Of a DNA stretch of 33,170 nucleotides, positions 1-8,469 are shown one piece after another. The position numbers and the translations under genes were made by a program. Below the pieces are notes generated by a model. It did not search any database. It was not told the DNA's origin and worked only from the letters and a program-made list of their open reading frames with translations. The stretch comes from Glaciecola sp. HTCC2999 (GTDB taxonomy: Bacteria; Pseudomonadota; Gammaproteobacteria; Enterobacterales; Alteromonadaceae), in the NCBI GenBank assembly GCA_949498985.1, contig CATECQ010000033.1, positions 1 through 33,170 of the forward strand, in the 5' to 3' direction. Position 1 is the first letter of the stretch; the number at the start of each line of letters is the position of its first letter.

Positions 1-1495
1 CTTGTAAAACTCCCAAAGGCGGTGTTAAACGGTGTAATTCAGGCATACCAATGGCTGATGGCCCTTGGAAACGAACAACAACAATACAGTCGCGGTTTAA
101 CGCACCTGAATTAAAGGCATCATCTAAATCGAATTGGTCTTCAAACACCACTGCAGGAGCAGTAAACGTACAATGAGGAGACCTCAATGCAGAAGTTTTC
201 ATCACCGCACGACCTAAATTACCTTCTAATACTGATAAACCACCGTCAGGTTTAAACGGTTCAGCCACGGTTGCCACTACCGTCTTATCTAAGGATTCAG
301 AAGGTCCATCAATCCAAGATAACTCACCATCACGGACAACAGGCTCTTTGGTATATCTATCTAAACCATCACCACAAATGGTTTTAACATCATTATGTAG
401 TAATTGATTATCGAGTAATTCTTTAAATAACAACGCCATACCGCCCGCTGCTGTAAAGTGATTAATATCAGCCGAACCATTAGGGTAAATACGCGTCAAT
501 AGTGGTGTAGCACGAGATAAATCAGCAAAATCATTCCAGTTAACAATGAACCCAGCAGCACGGGCCACCGCTATTAAATGCATCGTATGATTGGTAGAAC
601 CGCCCGTCGCCAGCAACGCAACTATACCGTTAACAACAGCTTTGGCATCCACAATGTGTCCAATTGGTGTGTAATTATCGCCTAAATCTGTGATTCGTGT
701 TGCTTGTACCGCTGCCGCTTTGGTCAGTGCATCTCGTAATTCTGTGCCTGGATTAACAAAACTTGAACCCGGTAAATGCAAGCCCATTGTTTCAACCACT
801 AATTGATTGGAGTTCGCCGTACCATAGAAGGTACAGGTACCGGCAGAGTGATAAGATTCAGATTCTGCTTTTAAGAGTTCGTTACGATCTGCTTTACCTT
901 CTGCATAAGCTTGTCGAACACGGGCTTTTTCTTTGTTTGGTAGGCCTGAAGGCATCGGTCCAGCGGGTACAAATACTGTCGGTAAATGACCAAAACTTAA
1001 CCCACCAATCAGTAAACCAGGTACAATTTTGTCACAAATTCCGAGCATCAAAGCAGAATCAAACATATTATGCGATAGACCCACAGCTGTAGACATTGCA
1101 ATAACATCACGACTCATCAGACTTAAGTCCATGCCAGCATTACCTTGAGTGACACCATCGCACATTGCAGGCACACCCCCTGCAAATTGAGCAACGGAAC
1201 CTACATCATTAACTGCCGCTTTTAAAATTGCTGGATAAGTTTCATAAGGCTGGTGTGCAGATAACATATCATTATAAGAAGATACAATTGCAACATTGGC
1301 TTTTACCATGCTGGTTAAGTCTGCCTTATCTGCCTTACCGCATGCAGCAAAACCATGAGCAAGATTACCACAAGATAGTGACCCGCGATGAGGACCTTGA
1401 ATACGGGCAGCTTCAATCTTTGCAAGATAAGCAGCTCGTGTTGATTGACTTCGCTCGATAATACGTTGAGTAACTTCGTTAATTAAACTATTCAT
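1..1495 (-). CDS. edd: Phosphogluconate dehydratase, 3' end cut off by window edge
   Basis: Edd dehydrates 6-phosphogluconate to 2-keto-3-deoxy-6-phosphogluconate (KDPG), the first committed step of the Entner-Doudoroff pathway, in the cytoplasm. I translated the reverse strand from an ATG at 1493-1495 and found an open frame of 498 codons to the window edge. The family's usual length is about 608 residues, so roughly the last 110 are missing. Visible family hallmarks are [13 protein letters not shown] near residue 73, a CDGVTQG cysteine motif near residue 110 and [10 protein letters not shown] near residue 310; the cysteines are expected to hold a 4Fe-4S cluster. It is the third gene of zwf-pgl-edd, with a 10-base gap to pgl. 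Its Shine-Dalgarno (AGGAA) overlaps the pgl TAG stop, which suggests translational coupling. eda probably follows outside the window. No frameshift is seen. Confidence 0.97.
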   Translation of the reverse strand, partial: MNSLINEVTQRIIERSQSTRAAYLAKIEAARIQGPHRGSLSCGNLAHGFAACGKADKADLTSMVKANVAIVSSYNDMLSAHQPYETYPAILKAAVNDVGSVAQFAGGVPAMCDGVTQGNAGMDLSLMSRDVIAMSTAVGLSHNMFDSALMLGICDKIVPGLLIGGLSFGHLPTVFVPAGPMPSGLPNKEKARVRQAYAEGKADRNELLKAESESYHSAGTCTFYGTANSNQLVVETMGLHLPGSSFVNPGTELRDALTKAAAVQATRITDLGDNYTPIGHIVDAKAVVNGIVALLATGGSTNHTMHLIAVARAAGFIVNWNDFADLSRATPLLTRIYPNGSADINHFTAAGGMALLFKELLDNQLLHNDVKTICGDGLDRYTKEPVVRDGELSWIDGPSESLDKTVVATVAEPFKPDGGLSVLEGNLGRAVMKTSALRSPHCTFTAPAVVFEDQFDLDDAFNSGALNRDCIVVVRFQGPSAIGMPELHRLTPPLGVLQ

Positions 1496-1505
1496 GACTA
1501 AATTC

Positions 1506-2195
1506 CTATGGTGCCCACATCAACTGAACGTTAGCTCGTTCTAAGACAGCTTTAATCGGCATTTCTGATTCTGTACTTTCTAATGCTTTGGCAATAACGG
1601 TTTTTTTAGATTCACCCGTTGAGTGCAAGAAAATATGACTGGAGGCTAACAGCGCAGGTAACGTTAACGACATACGTTGATGAGGGGCTGTAGTAGGCTG
1701 TACCGCAATATATTTCTTCCCAGAGTTTAAATCTAGGCCAGCTTGTAATTGTTCTGAACAGGGAAATAAAGATGCAGTATGCCCATCTTCACCCATTCCT
1801 AATATAAGGACATCAAACGGCATTTGCACATCGCGAATAGCCGTTTCACAAGCCATAACAGCATCAGCCGCATCGTCAATGTCATGCTTTAATGATATAA
1901 ATGTTGCTTTACTGGCGTGATTAATTAACAGATGTTCGCGCACTAATTTGTCATTACTTGCATCATCTTGCACATCAACCCAACGGTCATCCGCTAAACT
2001 GATAGTGACTTTATCCCAATCAATATCAACGTTAGAAAGCTGTGCAAATAGTGGTTTGGGCGTATTCCCGCCGCTTACTATTAGACTTGCATTCCCCTTT
2101 TCAGCAATAGCCACTTGCAAAATAGCAGTAATTTTTGTCGCAAATTCGCGATTAAGTGAATCTTTTGATTCGAATTCATGAATGTGTAATGACAT
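1506..2195 (-). CDS. pgl: 6-phosphogluconolactonase
   Basis: This enzyme hydrolyses 6-phosphogluconolactone to 6-phosphogluconate, linking Zwf to Edd. It has 229 residues, normal for the DevB/Pgl type. Family motifs are SGGNTPKPL (41-49), DDRWV (69-73), [14 protein letters not shown] (132-145) and [12 protein letters not shown] (171-182); the DDRW and [11 protein letters not shown] blocks line the active site in this family. The start ATG at 2193-2195 has an AGGAT Shine-Dalgarno. That site shares bases with the zwf TAG stop only 9 bases upstream, so it is probably translated from the zwf transcript. HexR control through the zwf promoter is expected. Confidence 0.97.
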   Translation of the reverse strand: MSLHIHEFESKDSLNREFATKITAILQVAIAEKGNASLIVSGGNTPKPLFAQLSNVDIDWDKVTISLADDRWVDVQDDASNDKLVREHLLINHASKATFISLKHDIDDAADAVMACETAIRDVQMPFDVLILGMGEDGHTASLFPCSEQLQAGLDLNSGKKYIAVQPTTAPHQRMSLTLPALLASSHIFLHSTGESKKTVIAKALESTESEMPIKAVLERANVQLMWAP

Positions 2196-2204
2196 AAATA
2201 TATC

Positions 2205-3689
2205 CTATTTAACTGCTTTTGATTGATACCAATCACGACCTTCTTTTGCTAAAAGAGCAATTGAATCGGTCGGTCCCCAGGTCCCTGCTTGATATTCTTC
2301 TGGAGGCTCATTACTACTATTCCAAGCAGACATAATAGAATCAACCCATGACCATGCCTGTTCTACTTCATCTCGACGAACAAACAGCGCCTGATTACCT
2401 AACATGACTTCTAACAACAATTTTTCATAGGCATCTGCAATCCGTTCTCCTTGAAAAGCTTCTGAGAAGCTCAAGTTCAAATAGGATTTTTGTAAATCCA
2501 TTGAACCTGTCGTTGTTAAACCAGGGACTTTATTCATTACGGTAATTTCAACACCTTCATCAGGTTGCAGGCGAATCACCAGTTTATTTGGCGGTAGGTT
2601 CGCAAAACTATCCCCAAATAAATTATGAGGTTGACGTTTAAAGTAAATAACTACTTCTGACGTTTTAGCAGGCATACGTTTACCCGTTCTTAGGTAAAAC
2701 GGCACACCCGCCCAACGCCAATTATCAATTTCGGCTTTTATTGCCACGAATGTTTCTGTTCGTGATTGCGCATTAGCATCGGGTTCATCCAAATATCCTG
2801 GCACCTCAACACCGTTGACAAAACCGCCCACATACTGGCCACGCACGGTGGATTGCTGATAATTAGATTGATCAATTGGACGCAGTGCTTTTAACACTTT
2901 TAATTTTTCATCACGAATACTGTCAGCATCTAACGTAGTCGGTGGCTCCATAGCCACTAAACTAAGTACTTGAAGTAAATGGTTTTGAACCATATCTCGC
3001 ATCTGCCCAGCATCATCAAAATAGCCCCAGCGACCCTCGATACCGACAGATTCAGCCACACTAATTTGTACATGATCAATGCAACTATGATCCCAATTCG
3101 TCGTAAAGATCGAATTTGCAAAGCGCAAAGCGATCAAGTTGAGTACAGTTTCTTTACCCAAATAGTGGTCAATTCGATAAATTTGGTTTTCATTAAAGTA
3201 TTCTGCAACTTGGTCATTAATTGCTTTAGATGTCTCTAAATCATGTCCAATGGGTTTCTCTAGTACTACACGCACCGTTTCATCGATTATTTGAGCCGAA
3301 TGTAGCCCTTTACAAATATCACCAAAAATGGAAGGTGGGGTTGCAAAGTAACAGACCATGATACGGCTTTCATCTACATGCGATAAAAATCCCTTATAAT
3401 CCTCAGGCGCTTTCATATTTACTTGTAAATATTCTAATTTAGCGCAAAAGCGTTCCCAAGTTTCTGTACAAAGCGGTTCTTTAGTGAATTTTTCAATATT
3501 TTCTTTGACCATATCTTGATATTCAGTCAATGAGGATTCACTACGTGCCACGCCAATAATTTTTGATTCAGCGTGCATCAACTTCGCTTTTTCTAACTGA
3601 TATAAAGAAGGAAGGAGCTTGCGGCGCGCGAGGTCACCTGCAGTACCAAATAAAACGAAATCTACGGGTTCAAAAGATGTATTTAACAC
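2205..3689 (-). CDS. zwf: Glucose-6-phosphate 1-dehydrogenase
   Basis: Zwf oxidises glucose-6-phosphate to 6-phosphogluconolactone with NADP+, the entry to the oxidative pentose phosphate and Entner-Doudoroff routes. It has 494 residues, close to the usual 490. The N-terminal Rossmann fold carries GTAGDLARRKLLP (15-27), EKPIGHD lies at 144-150 and the active-site signature RIDHYLGKE at 172-180. The start is a GTG at 3687-3689, preceded by AAGG about 9 bases upstream; no better ATG fits the family N terminus. It is first in zwf-pgl-edd and divergent from hexR across a 255-base gap that contains two HexR-type palindromes, as in other gammaproteobacteria where HexR represses zwf. Confidence 0.98.
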   Translation of the reverse strand: MLNTSFEPVDFVLFGTAGDLARRKLLPSLYQLEKAKLMHAESKIIGVARSESSLTEYQDMVKENIEKFTKEPLCTETWERFCAKLEYLQVNMKAPEDYKGFLSHVDESRIMVCYFATPPSIFGDICKGLHSAQIIDETVRVVLEKPIGHDLETSKAINDQVAEYFNENQIYRIDHYLGKETVLNLIALRFANSIFTTNWDHSCIDHVQISVAESVGIEGRWGYFDDAGQMRDMVQNHLLQVLSLVAMEPPTTLDADSIRDEKLKVLKALRPIDQSNYQQSTVRGQYVGGFVNGVEVPGYLDEPDANAQSRTETFVAIKAEIDNWRWAGVPFYLRTGKRMPAKTSEVVIYFKRQPHNLFGDSFANLPPNKLVIRLQPDEGVEITVMNKVPGLTTTGSMDLQKSYLNLSFSEAFQGERIADAYEKLLLEVMLGNQALFVRRDEVEQAWSWVDSIMSAWNSSNEPPEEYQAGTWGPTDSIALLAKEGRDWYQSKAVK

Positions 3690-3728
3690 AGTTGTCGACC
3701 TTATTAAGTATGAGAAAAGTATCCGTGT

Positions 3729-3756
3729 AGAATAGTGCTTTTCGAAGTAATGTTAA
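3729..3756 (-). promoter_or_regulatory. Candidate sigma-70 promoter for zwf
   Basis: On the reverse strand TTAACA (3751-3756) is followed after 16 bases by TATTCT (3729-3734), a reasonable -35/-10 pair about 35-40 bases above the zwf start. The HexR-like site at 3772-3786 lies 15 bases above this -35. A second, weaker pair (TTGTAA overlapping the HexR site, with a -10 near TTTAAA) would fit repression better, so the true start point is open. Confidence 0.4.
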
Positions 3757-3771
3757 GAGTTTAAACAATTT

Positions 3772-3786
3772 TGTAGTAAAATTACA
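3772..3786. promoter_or_regulatory. HexR-type operator, zwf-proximal
   Basis: TGTAGTAAAATTACA differs at two positions from the HexR consensus as I recall it (TGTAATTAAATTACA), and both outer TGTA/TACA half-sites are intact. It sits in the zwf-hexR gap, nearer zwf. HexR, encoded next door, is the obvious ligand. Family knowledge: HexR represses zwf and KDPG releases it. Confidence 0.8.
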
Positions 3787-3845
3787 ACTTTACTTGCTAA
3801 ATTATGGTTATTTTTTGTTAATCACGCTATTTTGATAATTAATTC

Positions 3846-3859
3846 TGTAATTAATTACA
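3846..3859. promoter_or_regulatory. HexR-type operator, hexR-proximal
   Basis: TGTAATTAATTACA is a perfect palindrome with the HexR half-sites TGTAAT/ATTACA, but is one base shorter than the usual 15-base form because the central base is missing. It lies about 86 bases above the hexR start. A possible hexR -10 (TATACT, 3870-3875) is 18 bases downstream of its left half, so a bound repressor would cover the -35 region. Autoregulation is inferred. Confidence 0.6.
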
Positions 3860-3944
3860 TAAAAAAGAGTATACTGCCGAAAAAGGCGACAATAACAATA
3901 CTAATAATAAGGCTAATATAAACAATCAGTAAGAGCGTATTTAA

Positions 3945-4790
3945 ATGAACATCCTTGATAAAATCACACGCAACAAAGCGCACTTCAGTAAATCTGAAAA
4001 GAAAGTCGCAGAAGCCATTTTAGCCAATCCTCAAGCTGCTATCCATTCGAGCATTGCTACCTTGGCTAATATTTCAGACGTCAGTGAACCTACCGTTAAT
4101 CGTTTTTGCCGACGTTTAGACACGAAAGGGTTTCCCGATTTTAAACTGCACCTAGCCCAAAGCCTAGCAAACGGTACGCCTTACGTGAACCGTAATGTTG
4201 ACGAAAACGATGGACCGGAGGAATATACCAATAAAATCTTTGAATCCACTATGGCAGCATTAGATATTGCAAAACAATCGGTTGATATAAATACGATCAA
4301 CCGTGTTGTTGATCTATTAACACAAGCACGCAAAATATCGTTTTTTGGCCTAGGTTCATCTGCATCAGTTGCCCATGATGCACTCAATAAATTCTTCCGA
4401 TTCAATGTCCCAGTCGTGTACTTTGAAGACATCGTGATGCAGCGTATGTCTACCATGAATAGCGGGGATGGAGACGTTATCGTCCTAATCTCGCATACAG
4501 GCCGCACCAAATCTCTTGTGGAAATTGCTCAAATAGGACGAGCGAATGACGCAACCGTCGTAGGAATAACGGCAAAAGATAGCCCCTTAGGTCGCGAATG
4601 TAACTTTGTATTATCGCTTGATGTCCCTGAAGATACAGATATGTATATGCCAATGGCCTCGCGCATTGCACAATTAACGCTCATCGATATTCTCGCGACC
4701 GGCTTCACATTGCGCCGTGGGAACAAATTCAGAGAAAACCTTAAACGCGTTAAAGAATCTTTAAAAGATTCTCGTTTTTCACAAAATTAG
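3945..4790 (+). CDS. hexR: HexR, RpiR-family transcriptional regulator of central carbon metabolism
   Basis: HexR is a DNA-binding regulator that senses KDPG; it represses glycolytic and Entner-Doudoroff genes and can activate gluconeogenic ones. It has 281 residues, typical for the family. The N-terminal RpiR helix-turn-helix lies at about 1-77, with SEPTVNRFCRRLDTKGFPDFK at 47-67. The C-terminal SIS sugar-phosphate domain has FGLGSSA (134-140) and ISHTGRTKS (182-190), whose serines contact the phosphate in relatives. The start ATG has AAGAG 9 bases upstream. It is divergent from zwf and 138 bases upstream of pykA. Its likely operators occur at zwf, hexR, pykA (weak) and ppsA/ppsR in this same window, which supports the assignment over a generic RpiR regulator. 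Confidence 0.95.
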   Translation: MNILDKITRNKAHFSKSEKKVAEAILANPQAAIHSSIATLANISDVSEPTVNRFCRRLDTKGFPDFKLHLAQSLANGTPYVNRNVDENDGPEEYTNKIFESTMAALDIAKQSVDINTINRVVDLLTQARKISFFGLGSSASVAHDALNKFFRFNVPVVYFEDIVMQRMSTMNSGDGDVIVLISHTGRTKSLVEIAQIGRANDATVVGITAKDSPLGRECNFVLSLDVPEDTDMYMPMASRIAQLTLIDILATGFTLRRGNKFRENLKRVKESLKDSRFSQN

Positions 4791-4862
4791 CTGATTAAAC
4801 TGACCTAATATGAAAATTAATTACGTAATACACATACAAAAAACCAGAATTTTTCATGATTT

Positions 4863-4877
4863 TGTAATATAGTTACT
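4863..4877. promoter_or_regulatory. Degenerate HexR-like site upstream of pykA
   Basis: TGTAATATAGTTACT matches the recalled HexR consensus at 11 of 15 positions; the left half is intact and the right half is imperfect. It lies 52 bases above the pykA start. pykA is a known HexR target in several gammaproteobacteria, so the position is sensible, but the match is weak. Confidence 0.4.
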
Positions 4878-4928
4878 TTATCTTAGTGCCAGATATCAAT
4901 AAATACCGACAACGTTCCAAGGAATAAT

Positions 4929-6371
4929 ATGATAGCGCAACGTAGAACCAAAATTTTAGCCACCTTAGGTCCCGCTACTGATAGCAGTGAAATGCTCGAA
5001 CAATTAATTGCTGCCGGCGCTAATGTAGTCCGCATGAATTTTTCCCATGGCACTGCTGATGATCATATACAACGTGCTCAACGGGTACGTGCAGTCGCCG
5101 CTAAACTAAACACATACGTGGGTATTTTAGGTGATTTACAAGGTCCTAAAATCCGTGTCAGTAAATTTGCAGAAGGCCCTATTTATTTATCTTTGGGTGA
5201 TAAATTCACTCTAGACGCAGCCCAAGACAAAGACAGTGGGACTCAAACGAGTGTCGGTATTGATTACAAAGCTCTACCTGATGATGTTAATCCTGGGGAT
5301 GTACTATTATTAGATGATGGCCGTGTACAGCTCATTGTTGATAGCATTGAAGGTGCAAAAATTCATACTACCGTCAGTGTTGCTGGTAAACTATCTAATA
5401 ATAAAGGGATTAATCGCCAGGGTGGCGGATTGTCAGCTGCCGCGTTAACAGATAAAGATAAAGAAGACATTAAAACGGCAGCGGCGATTGGCGTTGATTA
5501 TCTAGCGGTAAGTTTCCCTCGTAATGGTGCAGACCTAGATTATGCGCGTGAATTAGCCGAAGCTGCCGGTTGCTATGCTAAAATATGTGCAAAAGTAGAG
5601 CGTGCTGAAACAGTTGCTACTGATGCCGCTATTGATGATATTATTTTGGCATCTGATGCAGTAATGGTGGCTCGGGGTGACTTAGGTGTCGAAATTGGCG
5701 ATGCTGAACTCGTCGGAGTCCAGAAGAAACTGATTTCACGTTCACGTCAATTGAATAAAATCGTGATTACTGCAACACAAATGATGGAATCTATGATTGA
5801 AGCGCCATTACCGACTCGTGCGGAAGTAATGGATGTAGCCAATGCAGTATTAGACGGTACAGATGCAGTAATGTTATCTGCTGAAACTGCTGCGGGTAAG
5901 TTTCCTATTGAAACCGTTGCAGCGATGTCTCGAGTATGTGAAGGCGCAGAAACACACCCAAGCGTGAATGTATCAAACCATCGCTTAACTGAAGAGTTTG
6001 ATAATATTAGCGAGGCGACTGCAATGGCCGCGGTATATGCAGCAAACCACTATAAATCAATTAAAGCGATAGTAGGTTTAACTGAATCAGGTTCAAGTAT
6101 CAAATTAATGTCACGTATTACTACGTCTTTACCTATCATTGGTATGTCTCGTCACACTGATACACTCAACATGATGGCGTTATATCGAGGTGTAACACCT
6201 TTGAGATTTGATTCTACCCAATCCAAACAAGGTCAAATCACTTCTGATGTGGTTGAGCATTTAAAAAATGAAGGCGTCTTAGTCACAGGTGATCAGATCA
6301 TCTTTACTTATGGTGATCAAATGGAAACCATCGGTGCAACTAACACTTGTAAGATTGTCACCGTTAATTAA
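4929..6371 (+). CDS. pykA: Pyruvate kinase II
   Basis: Pyruvate kinase transfers phosphate from PEP to ADP, giving pyruvate and ATP at the last step of glycolysis. It has 480 residues, the usual length of PykA. Motifs: RMNFSHG (35-41), the GDLQGPKIR substrate region (68-76), the [14 protein letters not shown] stretch typical of the PykA rather than PykF type (157-170), catalytic AKVERAE (221-227, Lys222), [10 protein letters not shown] (246-255) and [10 protein letters not shown] (280-289). The ATG is preceded by AAGGAA at good spacing. It follows hexR on the same strand and a degenerate HexR-like site lies just upstream. It runs the reverse metabolic direction to PpsA, encoded later in the window. 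Confidence 0.98.
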   Translation: MIAQRRTKILATLGPATDSSEMLEQLIAAGANVVRMNFSHGTADDHIQRAQRVRAVAAKLNTYVGILGDLQGPKIRVSKFAEGPIYLSLGDKFTLDAAQDKDSGTQTSVGIDYKALPDDVNPGDVLLLDDGRVQLIVDSIEGAKIHTTVSVAGKLSNNKGINRQGGGLSAAALTDKDKEDIKTAAAIGVDYLAVSFPRNGADLDYARELAEAAGCYAKICAKVERAETVATDAAIDDIILASDAVMVARGDLGVEIGDAELVGVQKKLISRSRQLNKIVITATQMMESMIEAPLPTRAEVMDVANAVLDGTDAVMLSAETAAGKFPIETVAAMSRVCEGAETHPSVNVSNHRLTEEFDNISEATAMAAVYAANHYKSIKAIVGLTESGSSIKLMSRITTSLPIIGMSRHTDTLNMMALYRGVTPLRFDSTQSKQGQITSDVVEHLKNEGVLVTGDQIIFTYGDQMETIGATNTCKIVTVN

Positions 6372-6477
6372 TTGATAGTTAATTAAAAAATACCTTGCCA
6401 TAAAAGTGACCTTGTAGTTCACTTGTTAAGTAACAATTATTTAACATTTGCACAAAAACAATAATAAGGACGCTTTT

Positions 6478-7662
6478 ATGGCATATGCGTTACCCACAGA
6501 TAAACCTCTAGATATCATCATCTATGGTGCGACTGGCTTTACCGGCCAACTCGTTGCTGAATATTTCAACGCTTACTACGCAAATACCAATGTAAAATGG
6601 GCCATTGCTGGACGCAGTGCTGCTAAATTAGCAGATATCAAGCAAGCATTAAATTTACCAGATGACCTACCGACAATCGTTGCTGATAGTAAAGATACTA
6701 AAGCATTACATGATTTAGTCGCGCAAACTAAAGTCGTTATTACCACGGTGGGTCCTTATCAGTTGTATGGTGATGCATTAGTATCGCTATGCGCTGAATT
6801 AGGTACAGACTATGTCGATTTATGTGGTGAACCTGCTTGGATGCGCCAAAAAATTGATGCGCTATCTGATATGGCACATGAATCAGGTGCGCGCATTGTA
6901 TTTTCTTGTGGATTTGACTCGATACCATTTGATTTAGGTGTCTATTATTTACAAGAACATATCCAACATTACACCGCTAAAACACTGCCTAAAGTACAAT
7001 GTCGTGTGCGTGCAATGAACGGTAAATTTTCAGGTGGTACCGCCGCCAGTTTGCAAGCGACAATGAAAGCGGCGGTAAATGATCCTGCCATTTTGGGTTA
7101 TCTCAAAGACCCTTTTTCATTATCCAATGGCTTTACAGGGCCTGAACAGCCTGCTGGTGATAAACCCTATTTTGATGAAGATCTACAAAGCTGGCTAGCC
7201 CCTTTTATTATGGCTACGATAAATACTAAAAACATCCATCGTTCTAATGCCCTACTTGACCATTTATATGGTAAAGATTTTATTTACGATGAAATGATTC
7301 TGACAGGACCAGGAGAACAAGGTGAAAAAATGGCTAACTTTGTGGCAAACGATCATTCATTGGCAGGTAAAGATGCCCCTAAACCAGGAGAAGGCCCTAA
7401 TAAAGAAGAACGAGATAATGGCAATTACAACTTAATGTTTATCGCTCAGGGTAATGATACTCGCTATGTCGCCAGTGTCAGTGGTACTGAAGACCCCGGT
7501 TATGGATCCACATCAAAAATGATTGCACAAAGTGCCATGTGTTTAGCTTTCGATGACATAGCAACACTTGGTGGGGTATATACGCCAGCACCAGCAATGG
7601 GTGAAGCTCTTATCGAACGATTACAGAAACATGCGGGAATGACATTTAAAATGGAATCCTAA
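6478..7662 (+). CDS. Saccharopine dehydrogenase-like NAD(P)-binding protein (trans-acting enoyl reductase family)
   Basis: This is a 394-residue protein with an N-terminal Rossmann fold: DIIIYGATGFTGQLVAEYF at 12-30, containing the glycine-rich GATGFTG nucleotide loop. It resembles the saccharopine dehydrogenase-like/trans-acting enoyl reductase group (COG3268), whose actinobacterial members act with polyketide synthases; the substrate in gammaproteobacteria is unknown to me. Further conserved-looking segments are YVDLCGEPAWMR, FSCGFDSIPFDLG and FSGGTAASLQ. An in-frame TTG 30 bases upstream also exists. I chose the ATG at 6478 because TAAGGA lies 7 bases before it and would otherwise be coding. 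It is alone between pykA and a convergent nitroreductase, so context gives little help. Lysine biosynthesis is not supported. Confidence 0.85.
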   Translation: MAYALPTDKPLDIIIYGATGFTGQLVAEYFNAYYANTNVKWAIAGRSAAKLADIKQALNLPDDLPTIVADSKDTKALHDLVAQTKVVITTVGPYQLYGDALVSLCAELGTDYVDLCGEPAWMRQKIDALSDMAHESGARIVFSCGFDSIPFDLGVYYLQEHIQHYTAKTLPKVQCRVRAMNGKFSGGTAASLQATMKAAVNDPAILGYLKDPFSLSNGFTGPEQPAGDKPYFDEDLQSWLAPFIMATINTKNIHRSNALLDHLYGKDFIYDEMILTGPGEQGEKMANFVANDHSLAGKDAPKPGEGPNKEERDNGNYNLMFIAQGNDTRYVASVSGTEDPGYGSTSKMIAQSAMCLAFDDIATLGGVYTPAPAMGEALIERLQKHAGMTFKMES

Positions 7663-7688
7663 TCATTCATACCGCAAAGATATACAAT

Positions 7689-7714
7689 CCCATTGGTCAT
7701 TTAAGACCAATGGG
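7689..7714. terminator. Hairpin between convergent genes, possible bidirectional terminator
   Basis: CCCATTGGTC (7689-7698) and GACCAATGGG (7705-7714) form a perfect 10-bp stem with a 6-base ATTTAA loop. The loop contains the stop codon of the leftward nitroreductase gene. The stem lies 27 bases after the stop of the rightward gene. The downstream T-tracts are short and broken on both strands, so termination may be weak or need Rho; the hairpin could also protect mRNA 3' ends. Confidence 0.6.
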
Positions 7715-8252
7715 TAAAGTAATTTTCACTGGCGACGCGAGGTTTTGGCATAGGCTTCACCTTGCTACTCCCTAAATATAAGAAGCCAACGATTTCATCT
7801 TCTTCAGATAAATTCAGTGACATTTTCACAAACGGGCATTGCGCATAACTACCGCTACGCCAAATACCTGCAAAACCTTGTACTAATGCCGCCATTTGCA
7901 TCGCTTGGACAGCGCAAGCCGTCGCGGCAATTTGTTCTTCCCGCGGTACTTTTTCGTGTTCAATATACTTTGCAATAGCAACAATCACCATTGGCGCTCG
8001 ATGAGGTAATTGTAATGCACGGTCAATACTCTCCTGACCTTTACCTGATTTAATGGCAGAATCTTGCAATATTGCACCTAATTTAGATAGTCCTTCATCG
8101 GTGCAAACAATAAATTCCCATGGTTTTAAGCCAGCATGATCTGGCGCTCTAAGAGCCGCTTGTTTAATATTCTCTAGCGCCATTGAACAAGGTGCTGGAG
8201 CGGTTAAACGAGGTTGGGAATGACGGGTTAACAAAAGAGTTAAGGCATCCAT
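7701..8252 (-). CDS. ydjA: YdjA-type FMN nitroreductase
   Basis: A small 183-residue flavoprotein of the nitroreductase superfamily, the same length as E. coli YdjA. Members reduce nitro compounds or quinones with NAD(P)H; the physiological substrate of YdjA is not established. Matching blocks are RAPDHAGLKPWEF near 36-48, RAPMVIVAIAK, CAVQAMQMAALVQGFAGIWRSG and EIVGFLYLG near the C terminus. Two in-frame ATGs lie two codons apart. I chose the inner one (8250-8252) because AAGGA lies 5 bases before it and the protein then begins MDALTLLL as in YdjA; the outer one would place the Shine-Dalgarno against the start. The gene converges on the saccharopine dehydrogenase-like gene. Confidence 0.88.
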   Translation of the reverse strand: MDALTLLLTRHSQPRLTAPAPCSMALENIKQAALRAPDHAGLKPWEFIVCTDEGLSKLGAILQDSAIKSGKGQESIDRALQLPHRAPMVIVAIAKYIEHEKVPREEQIAATACAVQAMQMAALVQGFAGIWRSGSYAQCPFVKMSLNLSEEDEIVGFLYLGSSKVKPMPKPRVASENYFTHWS

Positions 8253-8379
8253 AGGCATCCTTAGTTAAGCGGTTGATTTTAGAAGTATTATACAGAATTT
8301 AAATAAGAAAAGCGTCATGTCTCTTTACCCACAGGTAGGATGAATATTGAGATGTCAGCATAGCTTCACACATCTAGCT

Positions 8380-8396
8380 AATTGTTACAAACAATT
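8380..8396. repeat. Perfect inverted repeat upstream of sppA
   Basis: AATTGTT (8380-8386) and AACAATT (8390-8396) are perfect inverted halves around ACA. The element lies 74 bases above the chosen sppA start, within the 184-base gap between ydjA and sppA, and the bases just after it (ACAAATTAC) partly repeat the right half. It looks like a dimer-bound operator, but I cannot name a regulator. Nothing else stands out in this gap. Confidence 0.45.
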
Positions 8397-8469
8397 ACAA
8401 ATTACGACTAGCACAATATGAGAGATTAGTTAAAGTATGAAATATATTAATATATTAGGTTTATTGTAC

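Noticed and set aside
763-1461. Two rightward open frames of 109 and 77 residues at the left edge
   Set aside because: They are antisense to edd, which reads through the whole stretch with strong family motifs; they resemble nothing I know.
4820-4829. ATTACGTAAT palindrome between hexR and pykA
   Set aside because: Ten-base palindromes are common in AT-rich gaps, and it does not fit the HexR half-site pattern.
6404-6424. Short hairpin after pykA (AAGTGA/TCACTT)
   Set aside because: Only 6 A/T-rich base pairs, a 9-base loop and no T-tract; too weak to call a terminator.
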